This document shows, in pieces, positions 9,419 through 21,400 of a stretch of DNA of 64,000 nt; position 1 is the first letter of the stretch; each line of letters begins with the position of its first letter. The stretch is from positions 2,810,728 through 2,874,727 of the forward strand of contig CM044966.1 in NCBI GenBank assembly GCA_024516035.1, in the 5' to 3' direction. The notes below the pieces were generated by a model. It was not told the DNA's origin and did no database searches. It saw only the letters and a program-made list of their open reading frames with translations. The stretch is from Bactericera cockerelli. Lineage: Eukaryota; Arthropoda; Insecta; Hemiptera; Triozidae. The position numbers and the translations under genes were made by a program.

Positions 9419-10122
9419 GTCTCTTATGATACATTATACTCTGGAGTAAAATTTTGTTCTCCTAAAATATCCTAGATTTTCTTTGTTTTTCTTGTTCCTG
9501 AAAATGATTCCGGGAAAGTATGCTCTCCTCGGCTGTATACTTCTAAGTTTTCCTGGAGTTTTTCCATCTAAATTTTCCTGGATTATCTCAAAGCATGCGC
9601 ACATGCTCCAGATTTACTCAAGCTATATAATAATGGAATATAAATGTATATATAGCTATACTCAAACTCAAAAGAAAACCTTGGGAAAATTACAGCGAAA
9701 ACTGTAGCTCTTGTCTGTACACGGGCAGTTTTAATCTCAAGGTTTTAATCTTTTCAATGGAATTGTTTTTTTTTTTTTTTTTTTTTTTTTTTTTGATCTC
9801 AGAGATTTGATCTTTTCGATGGGATTTTTTTGATCTCATGGATTATTTTGTTCCCCTGAAGGAATGCTCAAAGAAAATAGAACAAAACCAAACGAAACCT
9901 TGATGCTGTCAGAGCTATTCTCAGAGCTATGCTGTCAAAATTAGGATAAATTATTTAAAATGGGACCATCTACAGAACGTCTTCTATATGTGAGCAAAAT
10001 TTCGTCAAAATTCGTTGAGTAGATTTACGCGTTACAAGGAATATTTTTAACAGAACGACAGATCGCCAGACGGACACAAAACCAAAGTTGCTCAGGAGGT
10101 TATGAGACGTCCAGAAATATGA
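9419..10122. other. No gene; T homopolymer
   Basis: A 32-base T run lies at about 9763-9794. 9990-10075 carries the common insect repeat phrase AAAATTCGTTGAGTAGATTT plus a CAGACGGACACA tail, probably a decayed mobile-element fragment. Confidence 0.5.
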
Positions 10123-10238
10123 AAAAATCTGAGCAAAAATATATTTTTTTTACAAAAACGAACACAATACTTCCGATTTCTAATAGGTATTACAAATTTT
10201 GGTAGTAAAAATAATATATTTTTGCTCCGATTTTTTGT
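10123..10238. repeat. Short foldback element
   Basis: AAAAAATCTGAGCAAAAATA at the left is inverted as ATATTTTTGCTCCGATTTTTT at the right. The middle holds the motif ACGAACACAATACTTCCGAT, which recurs near 17.18, 38.67 and 57.78 kb. Confidence 0.55.
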
Positions 10239-10489
10239 TGTTGTTGCAAGTGGTCCATTTACTTACATTGACTGATAAGTCGCTATTCTAATGTGATTGA
10301 TCAATATGACATATGAAGGTATCGAATCACAGAAACAGAATTCAATTGAAATGATCAATATGTATCGGAGATATTAATGCATTTGTATCAATTCAATTCA
10401 ATTTAGTTCACACAACGTAACTCGTATGCTATTGAATTGTGATTATTGATTGTAATTTGAGCCACAAACGTAATATAGTAGAACATCGG

Positions 10490-10568
10490 ACCGACCTCAG
10501 TAGCTTGATCGATAAGGCGGCGGACTTGTAACCTAGAGGTCCGTGGTTCAAGTCCCGGATTCGGGATG
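10490..10568 (+). mobile_element. SINE-C head
   Basis: A tRNA-like head with Thr(TGT)-like anticodon arm (GGACTTGTAACC) and B box GTGGTTCAAGTCCCGG. The body is missing. Confidence 0.7.
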
Positions 10569-10894
10569 AACACAAAGTTGATAACTTTTTTAGTTTTTTT
10601 TTTCCACTTTCAAAAGATTTTTCTTTATAAAACGAATAATTATTTCATCTTCGTAAATAAATTTAATTATAAGGAGATAACTTGTTAATCAAATAAAAAT
10701 TGAAAATATGGCAACTTTAAGGGACCCATAATGCAAATTAAAATAAGTATAATTTTATAATATTGTTTACCTTATTTTCTATACTCAAATAAATAAAGAG
10801 CAGCTTTGTAAAATATTTGGCATATTGGGACTACCTGTCTTTTGCTGACAGTGTAAATTAATATCGTGTATATACCGTGTAATAATGACAGTGT

Positions 10895-10994
10895 AAAGCT
10901 CGCTTTACCAAATTTACGCTGAAACCCGGACTTGAACCACCGACCTCCAGGTTACAAGTCCGCCGCCTTATCGATCAAGCTACTGAGGTCGGTT
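10895..10994 (-). mobile_element. SINE-C fragment
   Basis: The reverse-strand SINE-C head plus the GCTTTACCAAATTTACGCTG segment. The distal body is absent. No gene is seen in 10569-10894. Confidence 0.75.
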
Positions 10995-11237
10995 GATTTT
11001 ATAAGATTGTTTACCTACTCAGCTCGTTCAGAAAAATGTGAATCGAAAAAAAAATCCATTTATGAATCGAACTAGCAATCAGTGGGGTCAAAGTCAAGGT
11101 TGGTCATGATTCATTGAGTTAGTTATGCAAAACCTGCACGTCGCAAAAAATCGAGGTAGATATTAGGTATCCAGGAAATCATGCCATTCCCTATATTACT
11201 TCCGAGGATAGGTAAGGATCAAAAGCATATAGGATAT

Positions 11238-11748
11238 AATAATAATAATAATAATATCGCCTTATTTTATATTTTATTTAAATTAAGTTCGATTCAATCC
11301 ATTTTTGAAACGAACTTATTTATTTAACTTAAGAGCTGTTTTAGCTAAATTCTTAAAATTCTCAATAGGTATTACCTACTAACCTATTATTATTTATTAC
11401 GACTTCCATTCTAGTCTTAAAACTCTTTATAATATTCTTTTTTATATACTTATTATTATTATAATTAGATTAAGTTACAATAATAGATTAAGTTACAATA
11501 ATTATTTCTTAAGATAGATACCTAGGTTAATCATATAATGTTCATTGTAAATTGCGTTTAATGTTTAAAACGTCACAAAAAATAAAATTAAAAATAAAAA
11601 TACTACCCGATTACGACTATTAAGTCCCATTATTCCACAGCAGTAATTCCGAATGGTAGGATAACTTGTCATGTCCCGGATGGGTTTCGAACCCGCGACC
11701 TCTGGATTAGGGCAGCGGTCTGCCCTTACCACTGAGTTACCGAGACAG
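11238..11748 (-). mobile_element. SINE-D copy split by an AT-rich insert
   Basis: The SINE-D 3' end (AATATCGCCTTATTT, 11255-11272) is separated from the rest (CTACCCGATTACGACTATTA to ACCGAGACA, 11599-11748) by about 328 bp. The insert is AT-rich and ends in AAAAATAAAAATAAAAAT-like sequence, which fits a short retroposed tail of unknown origin. Confidence 0.65.
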
Positions 11749-11779
11749 CTTATCGGTATCGGAAGAATTGTTTCTTCGC

Positions 11780-11838
11780 TGCCTCCGTGGCGTAACAGTT
11801 GTGACTGTTGTCTGAGATAGCCCGTAGTCCAGAGATAT
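11780..11838 (+). mobile_element. SINE-B head fragment
   Basis: GCCTCCGTGGCGTAACAGTT through GCCCGTAGTCCAGAGATATT, with a small insertion in the anticodon arm; the sequence stops before the B box. Confidence 0.6.
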
Positions 11839-12101
11839 TGCCTACGGCAATATCTTCCAAAGAAATATTAAGAATGTACGAGTATAAATAACAATATTCT
11901 ATCATAGGAAATACATCTGAAGAGAATCGGTCAGAAATTTTTCGAGAAAAAAAAATGTGATTTCTCAAAAATTCTCTGAATTTCAAAAAGTCAGAAAATA
12001 AGAATAAAAATATATATTACACAAGATTCTTATTGTCTGTAATAAAAAAAAGTAAAAAAGTAAGTTTAGGTACTTAGAAGCATTGTTCTTTTTTTAAAAA
12101 A

Positions 12102-12398
12102 GATGAGTGTTTCACAGCCTTTTTTATTTTGTAGCCATGAAACAGAAGCTATACTGTGGATGCTTGTGGTCTGTGTTGTAACCTGCCCATCCCGTAGTAT
12201 GCCTCCCCTCTGATGGGCGAGAAGTGACATAATACTTCCCATTTAGGTGCTGGGTCAACACGAGCGCACCGGAAGTTATACCTTACAAAAAGTTGTAACC
12301 AAAATTTGAATAGAAAATTTTGTCGGCACGGGGGATCGAACCCGGGACCTTCCGCATGGCAAGCGAGTGCTTAACTTAACCACTCAGCTAATCGTGCG
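12102..12398 (-). mobile_element. SINE-A copy
   Basis: On the minus strand the head has TAGCTGAGTGGTTAAG and CACTCGCTTGCCATGCGGAA, whose arm matches tRNA-Gly(GCC), then GGGTTCGATCCCCCGTGCCG. The body contains GGTGCGCTCGTGTTGACCCA and ends near GTGAAACACTCATC. A 5-base AACTT duplication disturbs the A box. No gene is visible in 11839-12101 or 12399-12654. Confidence 0.85.
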
Positions 12399-12654
12399 CT
12401 CTAGCTCAGAGGTTAAGCATTCGCGAGAAAGTTATGTGTGCATAAATTGGCATTGTTTTTTTTTGCAATTATTGAGGATACCTAGTTGGAATAGTATTGA
12501 TAATTTGTCGCAAAATATTTTTCAAACCATACAATATTGTAGATGTCTCTTTAGATATATGTGTAGTGTGTACCCACACCTACCTATTATTATTATTATC
12601 TGATTTGGTTGCAGGGTTTTCAGTGAAACCCTATACAATTAACACTGAGACCTA

Positions 12655-12902
12655 ATTAGATCTATTGTGACCAGTTGATTCTATCGGTTTTAACGTCCTG
12701 ATTTGAGTTAGTTAGGACGGGGGTTTTACCCTCCATTCGCCGGGAATTGTACCAGCTACTCACATTAACCTCACCCAGCCTGGGTAGGGCCGGAAGTGCC
12801 AGCCTCACGTGTTTGGAAAGGACAGAATTTTCTTCGAAAAGTCTGCCACAACCGGGAGTCGAACTCGAGACCTCTGGACTACGGGCAGTAGTCACAACCA
12901 TC
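12655..12902 (-). mobile_element. SINE-B copy, 5' end eroded
   Basis: Body and B box are clear (CCTCCATTCGCCGGGAATTG, CCGGGAGTCGAACTCGAGAC). The head stops at GTAGTCACAACC. Confidence 0.8.
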
Positions 12903-13149
12903 TACCTAGAATGTATTAATATTTTTCATAGATTTTAATTTATAAAATAATAAATGTAATAAATTATAAATATTTAATACCTAGATTTTTTAGGGTCAGT
13001 TATTCTTTTTATGGACTTTGGAAGAAACAGAATTTCATTCAAAATTAATAGCAGTTTTTCTTCAAAATTTTGGTAAGAAATGGGACACATCCTTTCAAAG
13101 CTGCAACAATGGGTCAGTATCAGTACCTACACCTAGGAGACATTTGAGA

Positions 13150-13910
13150 TAGTTATTATTATTCGTTATTAGATAAAGACAAATTACTATAGTTACAGTA
13201 CAATACAAAGAAAGTAGGTAAAAAAAATATATTGTTAAAAAAGAAACAAGAATAAAAAAGAGAAAAAACTAATGTCCTACCTAAATGTGCGGGGTTATTG
13301 GCCGTGGCAATCTCTTCCACCCAACCCTTTGAGATCTATAATTGGAGATGATTTCTTACCGAACAGCTAGAATTTAATGACCAATTACTGGTAATATTAA
13401 TAATTAATTTTGAATATTAATGAACAATTACCACAGAGAATATTATTAGAATTGGAATCTTATGACACCACCTCACCGTGACGGGAATGGAAAATGTGAC
13501 AGCCGATCATTTCCGACATTGTGGAAATTAATATTCATAAGAAGATGCGCATTATTATTATTATTATTATTATACAACGCTTTATTAGGTATAAATGGAC
13601 ATTATGTACCTACATACAAATAATTATTTTAACAATGAAAAAAATGGAAACAATATATACAATAAAAATGAAAAAGAATAGAAAATATATAAAAACATAA
13701 GTCCTAACTAAAGGGCGGGGTTATTGCTTATGGACTCTTCTTCCTCTTATGTAAGAATGAAATGTGTACAGTAAAATACAATGAAATTATAAAGAACAAA
13801 TATATATATTAGGTAACAAAGAAGTAAGAACAAAAAAGAGAAAAAAACTGTTGTCCTACCTAAAGGGCGGGGTTATTGCCTGCGGCAATCTCTGCCACGT
13901 TGACTACTTT
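13150..13910 (-). repeat. Three T tail repeats in series
   Basis: Units at about 13150-13330, 13560-13745 and 13775-13910 each run from an AT-rich segment (CAATACAAAGAA or AACAATGAAAA) to CTAAAGGGCGGGGTTATTGC. Between them lies AT-rich sequence with ATT microsatellites and no gene. Confidence 0.6.
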
Positions 13911-14224
13911 TCCTCTATTTAAATAAATTATTATTATCAAGAAGATCACTTTATTTACTAAATAAATGTATAAGTTACTATATATGTTGGCTTAACAAAG
14001 CAACACATAATAATAATAATAACTATTTATGTATGTACTTATTATTGTTTGTGTTATTATAATAAATTACTAACACAAATATGATAACTTAAAATTATGA
14101 TTATTATAAATTTAATGCCTTAGAAGACAAAAAAAAAAAAAAAAAAAAAAAATGGTCTAGGGTGAGTTCTCTGTATATAAAAAAATGAAAAATTAAAAAA
14201 AAAAATTATTATCATCATTTTTAC

Positions 14225-14320
14225 TAGTCACAACTACTCAAAATCGCTTTACTAAATTTATGTTGAAACCGGGACTTGAACCACCGACATCCAGGTTAAA
14301 AGTCGGCCAATAATGGCCAA
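14225..14320 (-). mobile_element. SINE-C fragment
   Basis: The segment CACAACTACTCAAAATCGCT to GGGACTTGAACCACCGACAT matches SINE-C; the tRNA-like 5' end is missing. The preceding 13911-14224 is AT-rich with a 30-base A run at 14121-14151. Confidence 0.7.
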
Positions 14321-14336
14321 TCAGCAAATAATGTTA

Positions 14337-14682
14337 GCCTCCGTGGCGTAACGGTTGTGAGTATTGCCCGTAGTCTTGAGATCCTGAGTTCGATCCCCGG
14401 TCGGAGCAGATTTTTCACACAGAAAAATCTGTTCCCTCCAAACATATGAGGCTGGCATTTCCGGCCCTACCCAGGCTGGGTGAGGTTAATGTGGGTAGCT
14501 GGTACGATTCCCAGCGAATGGAGGGTAAAACACCCGTCCTAATCAAGGACATTAAATCAAATAGAATCGTTGGCGTTAGGAAGAGCATCCAGCCGTAAAA
14601 AATGTGCCAAAACCAACCAACCTCAACCATGAGGTTGAACAACGTCGACCCTGCTCAAGCGGAATAAGACAGAGTAAAAGAA
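14337..14682 (+). mobile_element. SINE-B1 copy
   Basis: A nearly complete copy from GCCTCCGTGGCGTAACGGTT to CAAGCGGAATAAGACAGAGT, ending AAAAGAAT. It is the clearest full-length B1 reference in the window. Confidence 0.85.
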
Positions 14683-14683
14683 T

Positions 14684-14925
14684 ATTATTTTAACCAATAA
14701 TATCCTGGAAATTTCTAAACCCACGACCTACTAGTCACACGCCTTGACCACTTCCTTACATATAATGCGAATCTGAGGACACTTCTTCAAAAAGAAGATT
14801 ATTTTAACCAATAATGCCCCGGAAAATTCTGACACGACCTCTGGATTACTAGTCACACGCCTTGACCACTGCCTTACATAGAATGCGAATCTGAGGACAC
14901 TTCTTCAAAAAGAAGATTCGGAGGA
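14684..14925. repeat. 114-bp tandem duplication with tRNA-like core
   Basis: Two units (14684-14797 and 14798-14912) run from ATTATTTTAACCAATAAT to CTTCTTCAAAAAGAAG. Each carries a minus-strand tRNA-like segment (ACTAGTCACACGCCTTGACC). Nothing is recognised in 14926-15183. Confidence 0.75.
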
Positions 14926-15183
14926 CAGTTCTTTAAGAAGGCTGCACCAGAATCTTGAAAAACAATATAAGAAAAACCATCCATAACCTCGCCAAGGTTG
15001 CACGACTGAAGGTCGCGGTGATTTACATCATTATCTTGGGTTGAGTGGCAGAGAACGCCTGAGGCATTGGGTGTTGCGTCCCGCGAGACTTGAGTACGTA
15101 CTTGTGATTGATAATGACCGAAAACAAAATGAGGTTCAAGTTCAAATAGAACAAATTACCTACCTACTGTCTTGTGAAATTAG

Positions 15184-15680
15184 GGGCGGAATTAATAGAC
15201 AACAGCAATAACTCAAGTCATTGCTAAGCGTCGATTTTCCCTATCTTACACAGTACGCAATCCGTGACTTAGCGCCACAGAGGTATTACAAAAACTATTA
15301 TTGGGGCGGAATTAATACCTACACGTTATTGTAATACCTCTGTGGCGCTAAGTCACGGTTTGCGTACTGTGTAAGATAGGGAAAACCGACACTTACCAAC
15401 GACTTAAGTTATAATAATGTTGTCTATTAATTCCGCCCTTAATGGTCTATTAGTTTCACCCTTAGGGTAGAATTAATAGACTTTTTTGTAATACCTCTGT
15501 GTCGCTAAGTCACGGATTGCGTACTATGTAAGATAGGGAGAAACGATGCTTAGCAATGACTTGTGATGTACAATAAATTTGTCTATTATTTTCGCCCTTA
15601 AAGTCCGTCTCGGTGACTTAGGACGAAATTAATACACAAATTCTACAACTCAAGTCTGTAAGTGTCGATATTCCCTATCT
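15184..15680. mobile_element. Cluster of four Harbinger-type MITEs
   Basis: Copies lie at 15184-about 15298 (+), 15303-15438 (-), 15465-15597 (-, TTA on both sides) and 15621-15680 (+, cut off). All share GCGCCACAGAGGTATTAC or its reverse, and AATTAATA termini. The second copy appears to be inserted into the 3' terminus of the first, whose end resumes at about 15445 as GGTCTATTAGTTTCACCC. Confidence 0.75.
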
Positions 15681-15894
15681 TTTTTTTCGATGGCAATTAC
15701 AATAAAATTATTGAGATATTAGAAATATAGGTAATATATTATTTCAAATCAACGCTACCCACTAAAATTGTGATATAATAACACAAATAACACATTATTA
15801 TTATTATCATTATCATGGATTACAAATTATGCATTACATACCCCGTATATGTATTTTCCACTTCTGGTTGGTACTTAATTGGTACTAACCTATT

Positions 15895-16041
15895 AAAAGT
15901 TATCATATTTGTGTTAATCACTTTGGTGATATCACAACTACTCAAACTCGCTTTACTAAATCTACGCTGAAACCCGGACTTGAACCACCGACCTCCAGGT
16001 TACAAATCCGCCGCCTTATCAATCAAGCTACCGAGGTCGGT
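15895..16041 (-). mobile_element. SINE-C copy
   Basis: A complete short SINE-C: AAAGTTATCATATTTGTGTT tail, AACTCGCTTTACTAAATCTA, then the inverted head to ACCGAGGTCGGTT. It is flanked on both sides by related ATACCCCGTATAT and CTTCTGGTTGGTAC sequence. Confidence 0.85.
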
Positions 16042-16505
16042 TAGAGGTCCTAACCAAATAACCATACAAAATATGCATCCATACCCCGTATATTTTCCAC
16101 TTTTGGTTGGTACTTACCTATTACGTATCTCCTCCACTTCTGGTAGGTACTTACTTACTTCTTACCTATTAAATAATTCATGTTCTTATCCTCAAGCCGG
16201 GATCTGAACCAGTGACCTTGGGGTTGAGGGAAGCTGTGAGGGGCGCAGTCACCCGAGACGAGTGATAGTCAGGGGTCCGCTGGAATAGGGGCCAGTTGTA
16301 CGAGAATATTTTCATTTATTTTTAAATATAGGTTTGACAAATAGATTAGAATTATAACGTCGCTACTTTTATTTTTAAATTTGGGGTTCAAGTTAACGCT
16401 AAAGTTCGCCAGCCACCAATCGGAATTCCGCCACAAGTGACTTCACCTATTATTTTTTTGACAAAATTCTCTTGGATTATTATAGGGTTTATTTATGGTC
16501 TAGGA

Positions 16506-16635
16506 CAGGGGAGCCCAACCTTTACAGAAGAAGATCTACTATAAAGTCTCAGATAATCAACGCGATCGACCGGAAAACCTCTCTGGAAGTGATCGACCCC
16601 AAATCACTCCGCGATCGACTGATTGGGCAGCCCTG
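16506..16635. mobile_element. hAT-type MITE
   Basis: The ends are CAGGGGAGCCCAACCT and GATTGGGCAGCCCTG, an inverted pair typical of hAT elements. Flanks GTCTAGGA (16498-16505) and CTCTAGGA (16636-16643) match at seven of eight bases, the expected 8-bp target duplication. The interior has repeated CGATCGAC words and no ORF. Confidence 0.75.
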
Positions 16636-16643
16636 CTCTAGGA

Positions 16644-17571
16644 GGAGTCAAATCTCATACAATTTTTCATAACCTCAACTGCTTATGTTTTTGGTGGATT
16701 TTATCCATTTTAAGGATTTTATCCACCAAAAAATATATTTTTTTGGCGATTTTTCGTGGATTTAGGGGTTTATGGCTAAACAGTTATAGATATCAAAAAA
16801 TTGATATTCTATCTGGCCACTCTGCCATAGGCGGTCCATATAATCCTTCATCCACAGTGACAAAGGTAGCCGTATCTGTCTCACGATTTTTATAATAATG
16901 AAACATTAAAGTAACGCTGAAGTAAAAAAAAAAAACTGCCAATTATGGACACAATACTTCCTCGTGATTGTTTCACAGTGTATAGTTGTATATACACGTG
17001 GCAATTTTGAGATTTTATACCAAATCACATGTATCTCCAAAACCGCTTAATTGATTTTCTTTAAATTTATTTAATATGATAGAAAACTATTTTTCCTACA
17101 TTCTAGATTCCACAAAAAATTCTGTATCGGCAAGTCCAAAATTTCGGAATTTCTTAAATATCAGAGTTACAAAATTTCACAAAAACGAACACAATAGGCC
17201 GATTTCTATTATTATAAATTTTCGGAAGCAATAAAATAAAAATATCTAGCAACTGCCCCTCTTGTCAGTATTGAATGCTTCACTTATTGAATGCTTCACT
17301 GTGACTAAGGTAGCCCTTTTTTAAATTATTATAAGAATCTCACGATTTTTATAATCATTTTTAACGGACGTTGAATTAAAAAAAAAAAAAAAAATCGAGC
17401 AACTGCCCCCTCTTGTGAGTATTGGTAAGTGAGAGGTAGTTGTATGGACCAAGCGAGGTAGAGGTCAGCGAATGGTAAGTTTGTAGGTGGTATCACTCAA
17501 TTCAAACTTGAAACAGTTATACATATATCACCTCTTTATTTATGAGAGTGGAAAGTGTTTCTGAAACTGGC
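16644..17571. other. No gene; decayed repeats
   Basis: The stretch contains the motif ACGAACACAATAGGCCGATT at about 17178-17200 and two partial repeats of GAGTATTG plus AACTGCCCCT near 17255 and 17400. It ends at the CTGGC target duplication (17567-17571) of the BEL element. Confidence 0.5.
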
Positions 17572-18061
17572 TGAATTAATGTAGTAACTGGGGCTTTGAA
17601 GCCGAAAGACCTAAGTTTCCCAGTTACTGGGGTTTGACGAAGAAAAGGCCGCTGGTTCAATAACGCTACTACAAAGGGGTGTATTAAAAGGTATTTAAGA
17701 ATATTAAATTTACACGGAAAGATAAAAGGAAGAAATAATCTACTACTACGAAATGAGATTGGATGGTCTTACCTTTGAGTACTTGTACCAAGTACTTACG
17801 TACGCCTTTAGAAGTGGATCAAAGGGGGTAGATTGAGGAAGGAGCGAACGTACCCTGACCACTGGTTGTAACAATCTGAACGAGGCATCGTCGTTCCCAA
17901 TCTATCGTACCGAATTTCTGTGGCTTTCTTTGTAAGAACATATGATATGCCTATCATCTGATATCGAAGTGTTATCTCTAACAGTTAGGGGCGTAGAGAT
18001 CGATTGATATGCGCGGGGAAAGTTTGGAGGCAATTCAAACTGGAGTCACATGGCGTGAACA
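17572..18061 (-). repeat. BEL 3' LTR
   Basis: 490 bp, starting TGTTCACGCC and ending TTAATTCA on the element strand (TG...CA ends). It matches 30723-31212 at every position I compared. The element is on the minus strand, so this is the downstream LTR. Confidence 0.95.
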
Positions 18062-18073
18062 TCCCCCCAGCCT
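18062..18073 (-). promoter_or_regulatory. Polypurine tract
   Basis: On the element strand GGCTGGGGGGA lies directly before the 3' LTR (TGTTCACG). This is where a plus-strand primer would be retained during reverse transcription. The 18074-18439 stretch between it and the pol stop is untranslated. Confidence 0.7.
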
Positions 18074-18439
18074 TGAAAGAGTGCACTTTCAACCATTCAA
18101 AAACAATGCAAATAATCAATGAAAATGGTTAAAAGCAAATAATGCAAAATATCAAGAACAAAGAAAGTAACAGTAAATTAGCAACAATAGATAACTACAA
18201 CTACAAGATTATATGTAAGATAAAAAAAAGGAAATTGCATGAGCAAAACTACAAAATAAAATAAAAATCGAACTTATCAAAACTACAAATTAATCAAAAT
18301 TGCCTTAGCAAAGTACTCTTAAGAAAAATAGAAATTTGCCTGAACAAATCACCAGTGCTACCACTGTGAAGTAAAATAAAATTTATTTACAAGTCTCATC
18401 ATATTATAATGTGAAACATGACAATAAGTAGGTAAGTAC

Positions 18440-21400
18440 CTACTGCGAAGGTAAGGGGCACAGTTTATTAACTGGCCGCTTCAATTGACCCTTTTGGGTT
18501 TTAACTAAAGCTACGCGAGCAACACCGTCCTTCCCAGGATAAGTCTCTACTACTTTAGCAAGTGACCAATGTAAGGGTGGCACATTGTCCTGCCTTATTA
18601 AAACTATTTGTCCTGGACTAAGAGGCGAGGAACTAGTGTTCCATTTTTCACGCGACTGTAAGTCATGAAGATATTCGGAGTTCCAACGTTTCCAAAATGT
18701 TTGGATAATTTGGTCCAATAACTTATATCGAGTAAGTCGATTTGGATTTTCATCTACTACGTCTGAAGACGGTAGGCTTTCTAATGGAATTTGGGTCAAA
18801 AAATGTGCAGGAGTGAGAACACTCGGTTCTGAAGGGTCTGAACTCAAGACACATAATGGACGAGAATTCAAAAGAGCTTCTATTTGTGCTGAAATAGTAC
18901 ACAGCTCTTCAAGTGAAAGTATTTGAGTGCCTACACACCTATACAAATGTGATTTGACAGCCTTTACATTAGCCTCCGAGATACCATTGAAGTGAGCTCC
19001 AGTGGGAGGAGTAAACTGCCAGGTTATCCTATGAACAGATAACTCCTCACTGAATCGAACTTTGTATTCGTGAGAGTTTAATAATGTGTATAGTTCATCA
19101 AGAGCGTTTTTTGCACCAACGAAATTCGTACCGTGGTCTGACAAGACACTTTGGCAAGGACCACGTCGGGCCAAGAAACGCTTGAATGCGTCTAAGAAAG
19201 TGGGAGTAGATAGATCAGAAGCGACCTCTAAATGAATAGCTTTTGTTGCCAAACATACGAAGATACAAATGTAGGCCTTCTGACTCTTCTGCCCACGTCT
19301 ACGAGAAATAGTGATATAGAAGGGTCCCATGAAGTCTAGTGCTATGTTAAGAAATGCTTTAGCCTGCTTAAGAACCCTTTCTTTTGGTAGGTCTGACATA
19401 AATGGATTTTGCGACTTGGGAGACAATCTAAAACAAGTATTGCAATCTTGCACGATTTTTCTAACGAAGTTTCTGCCCCCTAAAATCCAATATTTTCTAC
19501 GAAGTATAGAGAGTAATAAGTGAGGGCCGGTATGAAGATTAGTACGATGGTAATATTGAATTATTAGTTTTACAACATGTACCTTGGCAGGAAGAACAAC
19601 TGGATGTTGCTGCTCATAACCCAGATCTGAGTTTCTAAGACGACCGCCCACACGAATAACTCCATTGTCCAAGAATGGACTTAATTTGACGAGAACTTTA
19701 CTACAAGGTAAATTATTTTTCAATTTTTCGATATCAACTGAGAAGTGTTCGTTTTGAATTATTTTTATTATTTCTATCTCTGCCTGATTTAAATCTGAAG
19801 ATTCCAACAAACCATCGCTCCTTCTGGGAAGTCTCTTTAAGAACCGAAGTACGAAAGCAACTACTCGTAGTAATCTAAGCCAGGATGAGCACCTGAGAAA
19901 CAATTGTTTCAAAGGATGTTCTGCGACTAAGTTTTCAGTCTCTACCAGCACAACACATTTCCTTTCAGGTACAGAGGTGTCGATCTCTTGACTAAAATGA
20001 ATGATAGGCCAATCCGCATCAGATTTGATTAACCACGGAGGCCCCTGGAACCAAATAGAAGTAGCACAGAATTCGAATGGTTTTAAGCCCCGCGATAAAC
20101 AATCTGCTGGATTTTCAGAGCCCAATATTTTGCACCAGGCAGTGATATCCACATTCTCTTGTATTTTGCTGACTCGATTAGCTACGAAGGTCTCCCACAA
20201 ATGAGGGGAGGCATGAATCCAAGACAAAACTACAGTTGAATCTGAGAAGCACATTACTTTCTCAATAGTGAATCTAAGTTTATAACTATCTACGACAGTT
20301 TGCATTAACTGAGAGAGCAGTAGCGCAGCACATAATTCTAAACGAGGAATAGATTGGGACTTAACCGGTGCCACTTTTGATTTAGCACAGATCAAATTTA
20401 TTTTGATTTCTCGACTAGGATAAGTCACTCTGCTGAAGATCACGCCCCCATACCCCTTGATGCTTGCATCGGCGAATCCGAATAATTGCAGCGTGCATTT
20501 TTCTACTACGAATAGGTGTCGAGGGAATGACAATTTAGCTAACAGAGGCAACTGATCTTGGAAGGTGTCCCAACTTTCTACGATATTAAGAGGAGGAGTT
20601 TCGTCCCACGATAAATCCAAACACCACAACTGTTGAATGAGCTGCTTAGCCCACAAGATGACAGGAGCAAGAAGGCCCAGAGGGTCAAATAATCGACTAA
20701 CAAGTGACAACATGTTGCGTTTGGTGCATGGTTTTTTGTCAATGTTTATCTTAAAATAAAAAATATCCTGGTCGGAACTCCACTGCAAACCTAATATTTT
20801 TACGGAAAAGTCGCTATCCCACTGAATAATTTCCGATAATCTATCCGCAACTGGTACCTTCTGCAAAACCTCCTCTGAATTGGACGCCCACTTAGTGAGA
20901 GTGAACCCCCCAGCCTTGAACAAACCCACCATTTGTTCAAAAAGATCACACGCCTGGCGAGAGTTCTGTAAGCTTGTCACTAAATCATCCATGTACAGGT
21001 CGGTCTGAACCCTTCTAGCTGCAAAGGGAAAGTTATGCGCCTCGTCCTCAGCTAACTGCCGCACCGTACGTAAAGCAAGGAACGGTGAACAAGTTAAACC
21101 GAAGGTAACCGTGGTCATCATGTAAGTCAACAACTCATCGTGTGGATGAAACCTCCAGAGAATCTTCTGATATTTCCAATCATCAGGATTCAATTTAATT
21201 TGCAAAAACATTTTTCTAATATCCGCTATCATAACAATAGGAAAAAGACGAAAATTTAATAAAACTACAAAAAGATCCGTGTACAGCTTGGGACCTGCAT
21301 ACAATAAATCATTTAAAGATTTAGTACTTGAAGACTGCATTGAAGCATCGTAGACACATCTAAACTTGGAACTTGCCTTATCAGGCCGGGCTACCATGTG

